From: Mycteria americana
Taxonomy: Eukaryota > Chordata > Aves > Ciconiiformes > Ciconiidae
Assembly: GCF_035582795.1 (NCBI RefSeq)
Contig: NC_134369.1
Coordinates: 62,992,001 to 63,056,000 of the forward strand
Length of the DNA: 64,000 nt
Direction: 5' to 3'
The notes below the pieces were generated by a model. The model did not search any database. It saw nothing but the letters and a program-made list of their open reading frames with translations, and was not told the origin of the DNA. This document shows, one piece after another, positions 1 to 14,300 of this stretch. The stretch's first letter is position 1. Every line of letters begins with the position of its first letter. Made by a program: the position numbers and the translations under genes.

Positions 1-3000
1 AGTAAGAGTATTTACGTACACTTGTGATGTAAGTACAACAGACAACATATGGATTTAAGTAGCTGAAACTTACCACAGGGAAACAAAATGAGTCAATGTG
101 GGATGCATGTTCCAAGGGTGCTGAATATACCTGGATTTTAGCTTTGTTGATACAATGGCAAAGCATAACTCCAAAGGAGTACTTGAAGAATAACAGTGAG
201 GTGGTTTTGTGGAGGTTTACAGGAAACTTCCTCTAGTATAAGCAGTAACATTAGAGAAAAGTGGATTCTTATTTGGAAATCATCATCACTAAACTTAATA
301 CCAGCTACTTTAGAAGATGGGACTGTTTACAGCCAGGTAATATTTCTTAGCTAAAAAGAGGTGACGGAAGATGTTTGTCTTATACTGTCTGATGTCTTCT
401 GAAATCTCTTGAAAGCTTTTTTAAAAAAACTAAGTAAAATAATCTCTTTAGCACAGGAAACTGAGGTATTTGCATGATGTGTGGTGAAATAAGTTTTACG
501 TTCTGATTATGGCCTTTCAACGCTACTGTAATAAATAATTGCTATAATGCAGAAGGCATATTCTTGAAACAGACTTACTATTCTGGCAAAATCTGAAATT
601 CTCACAAAGAATAAAGGTTTTCTAGGAATCAGCTGTTTTTCCAGTGTAGTGTTTTCTTGTGAACAAGTATTGCTCTGTAACGATATTCTGGGAGAAAAAA
701 GCTGCAAATCCAAGTCAGCTCCGAGTACAGCAAGAAGACTTTAGTCTTAACATCACATATGCAAAGGAACTTCCTAAACTGACCACCAGGTCCTGTAATA
801 ACAAAGCAGTCTAGTTAAACCTGGAGCTATTACTATACTTATTTGTAAGAACTACAAATTCCGTACTTATTTGAGCTGATTCAGTGTGCTGTTGGACAAC
901 ACGCTTTGTTTTGACAGAAAGTTGTTGGTGCTACCCAGCACTTAGGTCAAGTGAGAAATGGCACAAACAGGTGGAGGAGAAGCTTTTTATTCTTTACTTT
1001 GGAAGGTTTTATGGCATCTGTACCATCTGAGATGCTAGTGACTCTTGCAATTGAAAGAGGCAAGAAGTGTATCTCTCGTCATGAATGAGACTCATGACGC
1101 ACCAAGAAATTATCATAGTTCTTATTTGACCAAAAGTGTTGATAGCATGTCATAACAATTGCTAGCTAGCTAACATTTCAACACATTGGTACAGTGGTAT
1201 ATGTTCCATATTTCTTTGTTAGCTTTTGTAGGTAATACAGTCACATATTATGGTTTGCTGCCTTGGATTTTGTGTGAAGGGCTGATACTTTATTGTTGTG
1301 GGTTAAGCCCAGTAGGCACCTAAGCACCGCACAGCCCCTCACTTACTCCCTGCTCACCCCCACTGGGATGGGGGAAGAGGAATGGAAGAGTAGCAGCAAG
1401 AAAACGTGGGGTCAAGATAAAAACTGTGTTTAGTAAGTGAGGAAGTGGAAGAAGAGAGAAAGAAAATGAGTGATGCAACAGCAGTCACGCACCGCTTCCC
1501 ACTGGTAGACCAATGCCCAGCCAGTTCCCAAGCAATAGATGGCAAACCTAACTGAAGTCCCACTCCTTTCCCTTTTTATTGCTGAGCATGATGTTATTTG
1601 GCATGGAATAGCTCTCTGGTTAGTTTGGGCTATCTGCCTGGTTGCGTCCCCTCCCAGCCTCTTGCGCACCTCCCAGTCTATTTGCTGGGAGGGCAGTGTG
1701 ATAAACAGAGAAGGCCTTGACACTGTGCAAACATGCTCAGCAATAACTAAAACATTTTTGTGTTAGGAGTATTGTTTTGGTCACAAATCTAAAACACAGC
1801 ATCACAGAGCTACGATGAAGACGACAAACTCTATCCCAGCCAGGCCCAGAACAGTTACACAGAAAGGTTACCAATGCTACCAGTCATCTGAGAAAAGCAA
1901 GATTTCGTTTTTGTAGCTATCCATAGCTAGCAGGTCAGATTATTCGCTTCCATTTATAAAGCAGCCCCAGTCTTTGGATTTAATGATCAACTTTGCAGTG
2001 CATTTTTCTTTTGATTTGACAGAACAACTTGCTGTAGCTGTTTCAGGCTGCAGTCAGATGGTGAGTCTACCTCCTCTGATCGCTTCAGACAGCGTTTGAC
2101 TACTGCTTTTGCTTTTTAACAACTATGAACAAAACTTGCTATGAGCCTACATGAGAGGCCTCTTGGTAAGACTCCTTGTTTGGTCCTTTGCTGTGACAGC
2201 TAACAACAGTAATAATTCTCTTTTAACAGTGTTAACTGACAGAAAGTTGTGTAAGCTATCATTGTACTTCTGTTGCTGTGATGAATAAAATCAGGATGTT
2301 TGAAGCTGATCTCTTCCAGTTGGACTGTCTGTAGCATTAATGTCTCTGGTGCTGGTGACACTTCACTAATAGGCAGGGGAGTTACAGGTATCAGTTTGAC
2401 ATTGAGGGGATCTTGCATTTGATACTAGTCTTCATGGACTTTTTTTAATTCAGCACAGTCTCTTACTTGCATTGTATTTTATTCAGAGATTTATTTAAGA
2501 TGGATTTTACCAAGTTGATAACCAAATGCTTTTAATTTTCTTGCTATGGGGATTGATTGATTGCTATTTGGCCAAGTTCCTTGCCTTTGTGGTTAGAGGG
2601 AAGGGATGAATTTTGAAGTTTTAAGGAGTGTAGATGTTTTGTGAATGTTGCTAAAGGATCAGAAACAATGCTTGATAGAGGAACTGTCCTTTTGGATTAA
2701 GTTAATAAATATAAACACCCATTGAATTTAAATTCATAATGTAATTATAACAACATTAACTTACAAAATTAACTTGTTTCATGTGTGGTAGAGAGGTAGT
2801 TGCTGTGTGGCTTGTCACCATCTGCCACAGTTAATAGCTGCCTTCTTCCAAATATCCCTATTTGAGCTATGGCTGCAGAAAGAGGAGTTCATCAACGGCT
2901 CATCTCTGAGAAGAGTCCAGTTCTTTGAAGCCCAGCAGTTCATCCCAGTCTCCCCCACAGGCATAAAATCCCAGAGCAGTAGACAGTAAATTTGAGGATT

Positions 3001-6000
3001 TGGGCTGTTTCATCCTGGCATTTGTGGTTGTTATTTTTCTTGGATTTTAAATGTGGGTAAGGTGGAAGATGGAAGGTCTTACAGAGCTATTAGTTTGACA
3101 TAGAAGAAATATTTCTGAGATGTTGGGTTTACATAGCCTATCCAAATCCAGACATTTGCATTTTGAGTTTTTCAGGATTTTGGAAAGTAGTTTTAGTGCA
3201 CTCCCTCTCTCTCTTCCTCTCCCCAGGTAGTTAAGGTTTTAAAACAGGAGCTCTGACTAACTGCTGTGAGGAAGAGTGCAAGCCTTTAAGATGCCTATAA
3301 ATTAAGACTTTATTACTATATCTAGCTAATTACCTTTTTAGAACAGCTCTCTTGAGTGGAAAAAAGCATGTACCTCATTGATTCTTAGATTCTTAAAATA
3401 ATCTGTAAACCACTTTGTGAAATGTGTATTTTAGTATTTAATAGTTTTCACTTATTCTGAATTCTATTAATAATCTTCTGTTTCTTGCGACTGAAACATT
3501 ATGGTTTTTGAATGACAGCACATTATTTCTTTAAAGTTAGTGTATTTCTTCAGGTAAGACCAGTTTCTAAAAGTATGGAACGCCAACTGCCAGTTAAAAG
3601 GAAAGTAATTTTTAGTATGTCCTTCAGTAAACCCAGTGGAAGGTTATTTACTGTCATGGCAAATGTTCAGTTATGTAAAGTGTCACATTATTTTAGTTTC
3701 AGAAAAGAGGCTTTGAAACAGTCTACTGTATATATCATACTAAAATTGTACAGCAAAATATTGCTCTCTATGCTATAAGGCTAAGTGTTTTTTCAAGTGA
3801 TTCCCCCCCAAAGATCTCTAAGTAGGTGGACAGCTTGTGTGTGTGGCAGAAGCCATGACTTGCGGCAGTCCTTCTCTTGTGATCTGTGAAATGAGTGACA
3901 CTAGTTTTATGTCCAGCTCCCAGTCCCATGTGAACAGGGATTTTTGTGTCAAATGAGGCAGAACATAAATAAGCAAAAAGTACACCTATAAGAATTTTTA
4001 AATACATAGCCCTAGAACACTTCGGTTTTCAAGTTGTTTGTCTCCAAGATGGAAATGTTCTTGAAGTTATATGGCCTTGAATAGGAGCTTCTACCCCAAA
4101 ATTAAATAGTTAATAGAAAATTGTCTGAAATTGGATAAGCAAGCATGTTAATACTAGGAATTTCATTACATACTTGAATATTTTCTTTATACAATCAGAT
4201 TTCTGCATAAGCAGTGTTATTTTTTCAGGGAATAAGACTGTAGGTGTCTGTTCATTTAATAAGGTTGGTTTTATTTAAACATCGCTTGTAGAGAGGGAAC
4301 TGTGTTCAGTGTATGCATTGGCATTGTAGTATATGTCACTGAAAAGAGCCAGAGAAGTTACCTGTCACCGTTACGGTTGAGATGGGGCAATTGATTAGAA
4401 TTTTGATCACTGTCTGCAAAAATGCTTTTGTTAATATTTCAAATGCTCAAATACAAAAATTTACTGAGTGTACTGTGTCATGATGGCCTTGTTGACTTAC
4501 TAGAGGTCATTCTATAGCTTGAAGAAAAGGAAGACCTTTTTCTAGCTGAATTTATTTAAAGAAAGGCACCCTCAGTGTATTTGAGAGCATTTACAATTAG
4601 ATGTGTCTACCATTTCTGGTGTTAAACTGTTTCCCTTCTAGTAATTCCCCTGAAGTGGCAGCTGTTTTTAATTTTGTATTTATGACACTGAATTTTCCTT
4701 TAAACCCAAATAAGAAATATTTTAAAGGATTTTGTCCCAATCAAATGCTCAATATTAGTTTAAGGAGTCATCTGTGCCAAGATGAGTCACACTTCAGGAA
4801 AATGCTATAGTAGTTAAACCACATGGTAAGGGAAGAAGGAAAGTATCCTGTTATCTCATAAGAAACAGTGTTAATTCTCTTCCAAAGAGAGGCATGCTGC
4901 GTACTACCTTTTTGCCAGTATAAAAACCCTGCTACTGGGCACTGCTTGGCAGGCTCAAAGTTGCTACATCTGCTACTTCTGAGAGTGTTTTCCAAAATCG
5001 GTAGGTCTTGAGATGTGTATGCCTTCATAGGTAGCCAACATGTTATGTTTTACAGACGCTAGGACATATCAAGAGTTACTTGTTGAGTGACATTGCTAAT
5101 TGAGCGCGTTCTCAGTGCTTTATAATTTTGTCTGTCTTTGTCCACTTAGGGTGGACATAATGTCATATGTTTGCAGGTTCAGCTACAGAAATCTGACTGC
5201 TTTTGAGGATGAAACATGCCTTTGATGTGAATAAGATCAAACTCTCACCTTTTCAAATGAGGGAGAAGGAAAAAAAACCAGAACATCTAAAGTCTCCTGC
5301 ATTTCTTTAAATTGATGACTTTAAATTTTCAGTAATTGTGTTAAGAGTCAAAAAAATTATTTTTACTGCCTCTTAATTTGGTAAAATCCTGAATGTATTT
5401 CATATATGCAGCTGAAAAGTTGTTTGCCAACGTTGTAATGTATTTGGGGGATCAAAAGACCCGGGGGAGTCTAAAAATAGGCGAGTGCCAAGGCTGGAAT
5501 CTGGAAAGCCTAAGGAATATATGCTATAACAGGACAGGTGTACTGAAATGTGGGGTTTCACTGTCAGAGGGAATAGAAGTGGGGAAGAGATAACTGGTGT
5601 ATCTGACAGCCACATGCTTCATAAGTAGAATCCAGAAAGTCCCTTCATTAGTGTTGTCCTTTCCTAGCCTGGAATAGATTTGAATTTTCTGAATCTTGTC
5701 ATTCCTCTGCTGTTAGCAAATGTTTGTTGAAACTTATTAGACAAATGTTCCATCCCTTTCTGTTTGTCCAGGTATATATACGATTATACCTCCTACTTGA
5801 TGGCTTATTAATGATTACTTGAAAGGATTGTATCGTTCTAATGACTTAGGAGAGCGCCAGAGGGCTTCATCATGATTTTTTTTTTCATTTTGCTTAAAAA
5901 ATAACATTATTCTGTAAGCTTTTTATTTTTTTAAAGCTGCAAAGTTCAGCATTAAAGCATTGAGAAATGATGTAATGAAGGTTGTTTGTTCATTTCATAT

Positions 6001-8282
6001 GCCCATGTTCAGTTTTCCAATTGGATATGATTTTCCCCGAGACCGTAGCCTGATTCAGTGCATCGAGTGAGCAATGTTCGTTCTTAATGACTGGCTATTA
6101 AATATTTTCTTTATTCATTGTGTAGCCTGAGGTTTATTTACTGCATGCTGTTTTCTGAAGACAGAAAACCTAGTTTCTGAAAGAAAATATCCAAATATCC
6201 AAACAAAAAAAATCGAGGTCATGCTGTCCTCATTTTCCTGGAGCTGTAGAGGCAAAGATCAAAAGCACATACATACTTCTGCGAGCCCACTTGGAAATGC
6301 TTAACACTCCATCTCCAGGAGCATTTGGTTGAATATGTCTGGTATTATATAAAACTGTTTCTTAGCTGACTTCAGCTGCTACTTAAATAGTGATGCTTTT
6401 GCAAGGTCTTTACAGCAAATGAGGAACACAGTCCTACCTTTCTTGCCCTTAGCCCCTCTCCTTCAGTGGAAGTTTTTTGTTGAAGTGATTTGCTTGCTGT
6501 TGCTCAGGGCTCTGACAGTTGAGTAATACCTGCTCCTCCATGACAGCATTTACTGTCTTAATCAGACAGCTTTTTTTCTTGTGGAGGACTGAAGGACAAG
6601 TTGTATTTACTGCATAACCAGGTTTTGTTGTCAGAGCTGTGTGTCCAGTGCACTCGGTGAGGCTGCGGTCTTACAGAAATGAAAAATAATTGGTTATATC
6701 GCTAAAATCTGTATAGTATGTGCATACAATGCTGCCAAATTGAGATTGTGCAGCTAAGCTTAATTATGTTATTTTCAACTACTGAATGCTTGACTTTGAT
6801 ACCTTCATTGAATTTCTGGGTTTTACTTGTGTTTAATATACATTCAGTGGAATAACCTACTTAACAAGCGGTCTGACATGATGTGTATAAGCTTTTCTGA
6901 ATTGTACCTTGCATTCAGGCCTATTGTGGAGTGTTCCCTGTCCCAGCTGTTGCAGAAGGGTTAGAGTGATAAAAGTGTAGTCTGCTTGCTGAAAGTAGGC
7001 AGCTGTTGCTTGTGTAGCGATTGTGCAGATGCATGCAATCCTGTTGAACCCTGTGTTAAGAGATACTTGAGATCCAGGGAAAAACTGCCTTAGCTCTATG
7101 CCTAAAATATTGTTAAACTAGGATAAGAAGCCTTCCTTGGTTTGTTGGCAGCAGTAGGTGATAAATACTGGGTGTTTCCTGTAGGAGGAAATAATGACTG
7201 ACCTGAATGAGTAGTCTGTAGCAGAGCCAAGCTGGCACAGAGTTTGTCTTGTCAGAGAAGGGTGCTCTGTGGCATCGAGGTATTGTGAATTACTCTATGA
7301 TGAGAGCTATGTGACATAGTGCCATATGAAAAATCTTGTGTTGTTTTCAACTTAATTGTTTTTGGAGTCAGTGTTGCTTATTATTTGCGTCAAGAAATAG
7401 ACACTTCTGCAGCAGTATCCTTTTATAAAAGATCTCAAAGATATAGCTACTGAGAAGCATATTTGCTATGCACTGCAGAGCAAAAGCTTACACTGGGCCC
7501 AGAGCTTAAATTAAAGTGTAAAACCATAGTTTTGACTTCTAGTTTGTATTTTTTTTTTTTTAAAAGGCACTTTTAATGTGTCCAGAACTCTTCTACATTT
7601 AAGTTCACTTATGATTTAATAATCATACAATCATTGCATGTATGCTCCTTTATTGTCTAGTGAAATCCATGTGGTTTTCGTCATACTGTTTATGTAGAAG
7701 AGAAATTTTTTTTATCCCATTTCTTTATATTTATGTCATTGATAGACTTTGTCTTGCGTGTAATAAATTTCCATAAAATTCACTGATTGGGTGATTGTGT
7801 TAATTCTTTTTCTCCCTGGCCACCATCGTTTCTGGGCTCAAAGACAGAAGTTCTTTCCTTAAAGCAGTGAGATGATTGTGTTTACTTCTGTCTACTTCCC
7901 CTGTCTCCAGGGAATCATGCAAGAATTACATGTATTTTCTTAATTGTAGTGTGTAAAGAATTGGTGAAACAGAGCTATTTCATCTTTGTTCAGAAGAAAT
8001 CGTAGCCTTTCATTAGGAGAGAAATTCCTACGTATTAAAAACTTAAAGGATGATATTTTGGGAGCTCAATTTTTTTGAATCTGAACAAAAAGATTTAATG
8101 TGGCACTTTCCTCAGGCTAGTATCTAACTGCAGAGACAAAACTTATTTCTAAGTTTGCTCATTGAAGTAGTTCCTGCATGACATGGAGACTGAACTTCCT
8201 GTATAATGCTGTTATTCCCAGAGATATCCATGACTGTTAGATTAGGAAGCATTTATTGATTTGTCATTTCTTTCCTCTTCAG
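1..8282 (+). other. TDRD9: Upstream TDRD9 intron (partial)
   Basis: There is no exon that I can support here. The sequence is AT-rich with no CpG island, so the promoter and exon 1 (GC-rich in mammals) should lie further left. It holds one antisense LTR (1294-1853), listed separately, and a mildly CpG-containing non-repetitive stretch near 5960-6120. Confidence 0.75.
1294..1853 (-). mobile_element. Solo LTR, avian ERVL-type (copy 1)
   Basis: About 560 bases bounded by TG...CA on the + strand (tgttgtgggtta ... cccagaaca). It is clearly related over its full length to the copy at 9006-9566 and, by memory, to a very common bird LTR family. The family's TATA box and poly(A) signal read on the minus strand, so the LTR is antisense to TDRD9. 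This copy is the older and more diverged: its TATA region is degraded and the flanking pentamers (tttat / gttac) no longer match. No viral coding sequence adjoins it. Confidence 0.82.
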
Positions 8283-8389
8283 GCTGCCTATCACAGAGAG
8301 TGTTGGAACTGAATATGCTGAAAAATACAGACAAGCAGAGGCACAAGAGCTAGATGTAGTTGGAAATTATCAGCTTGTATATAAACCAG
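8283..8389 (+). CDS. TDRD9: TDRD9 coding exon a (N-terminal linker)
   Basis: The acceptor is ttcctcttcag and the donor is AG|gtaaaa. The exon begins with the last base of a split codon and ends after the first base of another. Its peptide contains EYAEKYRQAEAQELDV, close to the mammalian YINKYRQLEAQELDV stretch N-terminal to the helicase. In mammals this stretch belongs to an early exon, so only the initiator exon(s) should be missing upstream. Confidence 0.93.
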
Positions 8390-11300
8390 GTAAAAAAAAA
8401 AATATATTTGGTTGCTATTATAAACTCAGATATACGTGTCCTTTTCCTCCTGTGGTCTTTCCTCCCATCCCCTTCCCTAAACAAAAATATGAAACCTTCC
8501 TGTGTATTTCTTGTTTGTTTAATGCTGTATGTGCATCTGTTTGTTTTGTATAAGGCATGGCATTAAAAAGTAAACACCTTATTTTCTGGAAACCACAATG
8601 TATAATGCTGTTCATAGATATATGCGCATACATCTGGTTTACTGTATTGATAAATGTAGATATATGATTGAAATACATCTGCAAGGAAAAGATACCACTC
8701 ATTGGATTCATGTCTTTATTCTGTTTTCCCATTTTCTATCCATGTTATTTCTGTGTATACTTGACTGTTGCTTTGAACTACCTTTAGAGAGAAATTTGAT
8801 TGCACTTCTCTCCTAGGCGCTCTGGTAAAAGCAGTATGAGGCTGACTCACTTGTCAGGACAGCTCAGCTTCAAACTCATACTGTGCCTCTTAATTTCCAA
8901 ATTTGTTAGTGTAGCTGATTTCCCAAGAAAAGGACATTTATGTGTTTTGTCTTTTTTGCGTGTCATTCTCTGTAGTACTTTTTGTATCCCTTTGCTGATA
9001 TATCATGTTGTGGTTTAACCTGGCAGGTAGCTGAACACCACACAGCCATTTGCTCATTCCCCCCCGCAGTGGCATGGGGGAGAAAATCAGGGGAAAAAAA
9101 AAAAAAAGGTAAAACTTGTGGGTTGAGATGAAAATGACTTAATAGGACCGGAAAAAAAAGGGAAATAATAATAATGATAAAAGAATATACAAAACAAGTG
9201 ATGCACAGTGTAGTTGCTCACCACCTGCTGACCGATGCCCAGCCTGTTCCTGAGCAGCAGACCCCGGTCAGCTTTTTCCCCTAGTTTATATGCTGAGCGT
9301 GATGTCATATGGAGTGGAATATCCCTTTGGTCAGCTGGGGTCAGCTGTCCCGGCTGTGTCCCCTCCCAGCTTCTTGTGCACCCCCAGCCCACTCGCTGGT
9401 GGGGTGGGGTGAGAGGCAGAAAAGGCCTTGACTCTGTGTAAGCACTGCTCAGCAGTAACTAAAACATCAGTATGTTATCAATGTTATTCTCATCCTAAAT
9501 CCAAAACACAGTACTATACCAGCTACTAGAAAGAAAACTAACTCTATCCCAGCCAAAACCAGCACAACCTAAATTTGACAAGTTGAGAAGTTTTCTAGAA
9601 ACTACTGTCCTTCAGTGCTTCTGCAAATTATATGACGTCTGGAACTCAGGTAGGTGATGAAGCCATTTGTTTGGTCTGTCATCAGCAGAGAGGCGGTAGA
9701 TGTAGTTGGCCTGTCCAGCACGCGCAGTGCATCTGACCATCTGTCCTAACCACAAAATACTGTCTCTTGTTTGCTTGACATGACATAAAATTTGTGGGAG
9801 AGAAGGAGGTATGGAAAGGTGAAAATGGGGGAATAGAGAGACTGGAAGAAGCTTCGAATGTTGTAGTTCAGGAGTGTGGTGTTCCCTCGTTTTTTATGTG
9901 CTTTACTAGCGAAGGAAGGACCGCAAGTTGACTAAGCATAAGTTCCTTAGATGTTTCTTTAAAAGTATAGTGGTATTGATTAATTCAAGGAAATACCGTA
10001 AATTATTTCATGTCCTTCAGCTATTAAATCAGAATGCTGCCTAAAGGAGAGGCTAGCAACTTAATTTAACACCACTGGTGGCCTGCTTAATTTTGAATGG
10101 AACTGATGCTAGCAATGTTCCTCCTGTAAAAGAAACAGGATTGTAAGTTAAGCTTGTTACAAAATACTTCTGCATAGTTATCCTGGTACTTCGTTTTGTA
10201 AATACCTATTTTCTCTTGGTCTACCCTAAAATGTTTGTCCTTATAATTTATACCTTCTAATATTTATTCTTGCCTTCCAGTTGTAACTTACTTAAACAGC
10301 ATCTAGTTAGCAAACAAGCTTTAAAAAATTACTAAAATATTAGCATATACCCTACTCTCTTATTATTAAGCTATTAGATGTTTTCCTCTGTCCCATTTTT
10401 TCCCCTCTTCCTACTCTTTGTCTGTGTCATGGTCTGGAGTCTCAGTTGCTTCAGGAGCTGTTCCATGCGGTTGATGTCTGCCTCCTCTGGTCTGTGCTCT
10501 GCTCCCAGCTGTATGTGATTCAGTGGGGGACTCTAAGCAGACTGGATAGTGATGGGACTGGAAGATTCCTACGGCATTCTGAGACCGAGCTGCCAAATCC
10601 TGCCTAGATGTAGAATAACACAAAAACTTCAGAAAACCCTGGTTCTTATTGCTGTCAACTTTGACTTATAGACAGATTCAGGAATATTATGTTAGGATAA
10701 TATATTAAAGAAGCTCAGTGAGTGAGCATGAGATTTGTAATGTTAACTTTATGGTTTAGAAATGTGTATGTTGTTAATGAGACTGCTATTCTCAAATGGT
10801 AGTATGTTCCTCATGCAGATTTCAAGAGGTCCAAGACCCATGTGTAACTATGACTTATATCAATCTGGAAGTGCATGTTCTGTTTAAGAACATGAAAAAT
10901 TGTCATAAATGATCAAGGATTTATCTAGAGCAGGCCCTACCACTCTAGCTATGTTGAGTACAAATGTAGTCAAGAAATAAGCAGCACAACATGGAAATGA
11001 GAAGCTGATTTGCCCTGAAGGTTTCAGAGTTGGTACCCCTTCTGTTCCTTCTTTCTGAATTGCTGTTCTAACTGTAGATGATATCTTCCATATAAATTGA
11101 CAGCCTATTTTAAATCTTTATTTAAATATATAACCTATATTTAAATCAGAGTTACTGAAACTTGTGTTTGCTTGTGCCTTGGTGCTTTATGAAGTTCTGT
11201 TGAGTTTAAATTTTGTGCTTTCCAGTTTCTTTGAAAGAGCATATGCTTTCATACTGAGAGGACAAATATAAATGCCTAATCTGCTTCTTTGTCAGGAAAA

Positions 11301-14300
11301 CTGAGATCGTCAGGGAACTGCACTGAAGAGTTCTGGCTTCTACAGAACATCTTAGAAATGTTAGTTCTGTGAAAAGGAAGTTGAAGTGATTGAATAAAAA
11401 CAGAAGGAAATACTTTGTCACAACTGTTAGCCAAAACAAGTAGAATATTAGCAGTTCTTCTTCCCTGGCCTGTTGGGCTAGTTTCACAATTGGTACTGGC
11501 TGTTTCAGGGTCAGACTTACACACACCTTTGATTCAGTGAGATCACAGGATGTTGTGCAGAGGAAAATCTTCCAGAGCTATGTTTATGGGACACTTGCCT
11601 ACTTCAAGCGTCCTATGGAAAACAAATATTTTGGGGGTTTTTGTTGTTGTGGGTTTTTTTCCAAATCTGGGTATTCTAAACTGTATGCGCGAAGAGTTTT
11701 AAGAAAGCTTCTAAAATCCTTAATGAATTCTTTTTTTTTAAAAGGACACCTGTATCACTATTTTCATGCAGCTTTGTGGATGGCAGGCTTTTTTGCTCTT
11801 CTATCTTCATTATTTTCACACCATTAAATAGATCCCTTCTGGGGATCTTCTAGGTCCCAGGTGAAGGAATTGCTTACAGAGAAGCAGCAATTTAAACATT
11901 GTTTCTGATCAGGTTTCTGAAATATAAAAAACTTAAGCTAGAGAGTTCCTTAAATGTTTTGGATTCAGAACAGGTGCATGCCAGGAAAATTAATCATAGC
12001 ACAAATCTTCATCCCAGATCCTTTTGGATTCAAAATATCTGCAAGTTGAAGAGGATTGCAATGGAGAACAGAAGGCAAAGACTAATTAGTTGTAGTGTTT
12101 TCTTAAGAATTTTAATGTTACCTGAGTGCATCCTTCAGCAGTCAAGACTTCAATACACAAAACTGTTAGCCCCTTTTCCCCAGTCAGGAAGGATAATCGC
12201 TTTGCCCAGGCTCTGGATTAAGCTTTTCAGGCCTCAGTCAGCAGCAACTTCATGTACTTTGTGTTATGACTGAAGTAGCATGACTTATGTGAAGTCCTTA
12301 TGCTTTGTGGCTCAGTGCTGGAGCGTGGCTGTTTGCTGTGGCTTTCCTTTCCCGTGAGCTTGCTTGCTGACTGTAATCCCTTTGTGTGTTTGTAGCTCAG
12401 TGGAAGAATGATCAGTGACGTAGTAAGCATCTCATTTGACTCACCTAACCAGCACTTTCAAGTATATATCTTTTTATGCATCTCATTTTAATTTGATTAG
12501 TGGCAGATACCAAGATCCCGCTGTATAATCTCTTTTCCCAGAACTAGTGAATAGAAAAATTTAATCTTGTGTTGAAGGATCTCTTCAAATTCAATTCAGG
12601 AAACATGTACCAGAAGGAATACATCTGCTATATGGGCTACAATAACTGAGATGTTGGAAAATTGCTCTTTCCATGGATAATGGACTGTTTTAGTCATGGC
12701 AGTCAACATATCTCTACAGAACTTCAATAATAATTGAAAAGGAAGTGAGCAGACATTCATCTTTCTCGTAACTGAGTTTTCAGTTTCTTTTTGCACTGAT
12801 GCTGAATAGAGAAATGAATATTTATTCTGGATTAGCATTAATGCTTCTTATACACAGAAATATTTTGCTTGTCATAAAACAGCATGGTGGGCAGTTGCAT
12901 GCTTCCTCAATTTACTGTTTTCAGGTTGGAAGTGTCCTGTGTTCTCTATATGTCAGAATCCAAGGTGCATGTTTGAGCATAATGCCTTACAAAGGTGTGC
13001 ACTGGTTCGGTTTGTTGTCCCAGTCTTAATGTTTTCCAGAAAGTACAAGCAATTGAAAAAGGGAAACTTTATGCCTTTCTTGCTGATAAGTCTGTAGTCC
13101 TGTAGCTCCTTGAATCTATAGATGCCTCTGTATTTGCAGAAGTGATCTGTTTTTCTAATGACCAGTTCTCATTTTGGGATTTATTACATAAATAGATGGG
13201 GGGAAAAAAAAAAACCCACACCAAACAACAACAGTTGAAGGTAATTACACTGTGTAGTATAGAGTCCACAGCTGAATGGTTATTTAAATGAGCAGATTAA
13301 CCTTGGAACTTACATAGGGTTGTATATTCAAGTATTTCTATTCTGCAGGGAGTCTTCATGGTTCAGAACAACACGTTTCATTTAAAAAAAAAAAAAGTGA
13401 AAGTTTAATGTCTTCGAAGATGGTTATGTAAGTTCCCAATCCCAGTTTTGTTTTTTTCACTATTAATCATACTGGATTTCAGAAAAAGTTTGTATCCTCA
13501 GTTTGGTAGAGTGGGACTTCTGGTGGCTGCTTGGGTCACGTCGGTGTTCATCTGAAGTTGCCAGTTTACTCTGAGGCTGCTGTCTGCTCTAGATAGAAGT
13601 CTCACAGTTGTCATAGTATTAATTCCCCAGGCAAACACAGTAATGTTTCTTTCAGTTTAAGCACAGAGTACATGTCTTGAAGAGAAAAAAACCAAACCAT
13701 ACGGTTTTTAGTACTTACAGCATCTACTAAATGGTTATATGGCTGCCAGTTCTCAAACTCTGCATATTGATGGTGGCTAACGTTGGATGACCATTTACTT
13801 TTGGTATAATGTTTTTCCAAACTTCTGTGCGTGGGAGAAGGTAAGATATTGCTGTCATAGAACTGTCATATAAAAAGCAATATAAAAAAAGCTGTTTCAT
13901 CAATGAAAAAAATGAGATATACAAAATTGATTAAATTGATCTGATTATTCAGCAGGTACATGAATACTGGTGGTTGTTTATTTGTTTCTGGTTTGTTCAT
14001 TTGTGTTTTTTAAATAAAATTCTTAATTGAATTTTAGGTTAATGGTTATTTATTAATACACTGGGCTTTTACTGAGTTAGAGAAGCTTATAATGTGAATC
14101 CCACCATTTACATTTTTTTTGTCCCACCTTTTTTATAAACACTATTATAGAACCCCTGCTGTCTTCTGTTGTATACTTTCAACACAGTTTTCAAAATTGC
14201 AGTTGTTACATGGAAAACCTGGTAGAGGTGGAAAGGCTGTGTTGCTTTAGCAGGAATATGCTGACACTGGGATCTTTTCCCTAGCAGCTTGAGATTTCTT

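Noticed and set aside
2040..2060. Possible 14-base microexon (ttcag ... gtgagt) in the upstream intron
   Set aside because: The flanking signals could arise by chance, and no missing TDRD9 residues require it.
2200..2418. Minus-strand 72-codon ORF with Pro-rich start
   Set aside because: Stop codon immediately upstream of the ATG, no splice sites that fit and no family resemblance.
1294..9566. The two related LTRs as the ends of one full provirus
   Set aside because: The 7.2 kb between them contains a TDRD9 exon and no retroviral coding sequence. The LTRs are also too diverged from each other. They are independent solo LTRs.
11899..12273. 124-codon + strand ORF in an intron
   Set aside because: No recognisable domain, ordinary AT-rich composition and no splice context. 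An ORF of this length is expected by chance in 64 kb over six frames.
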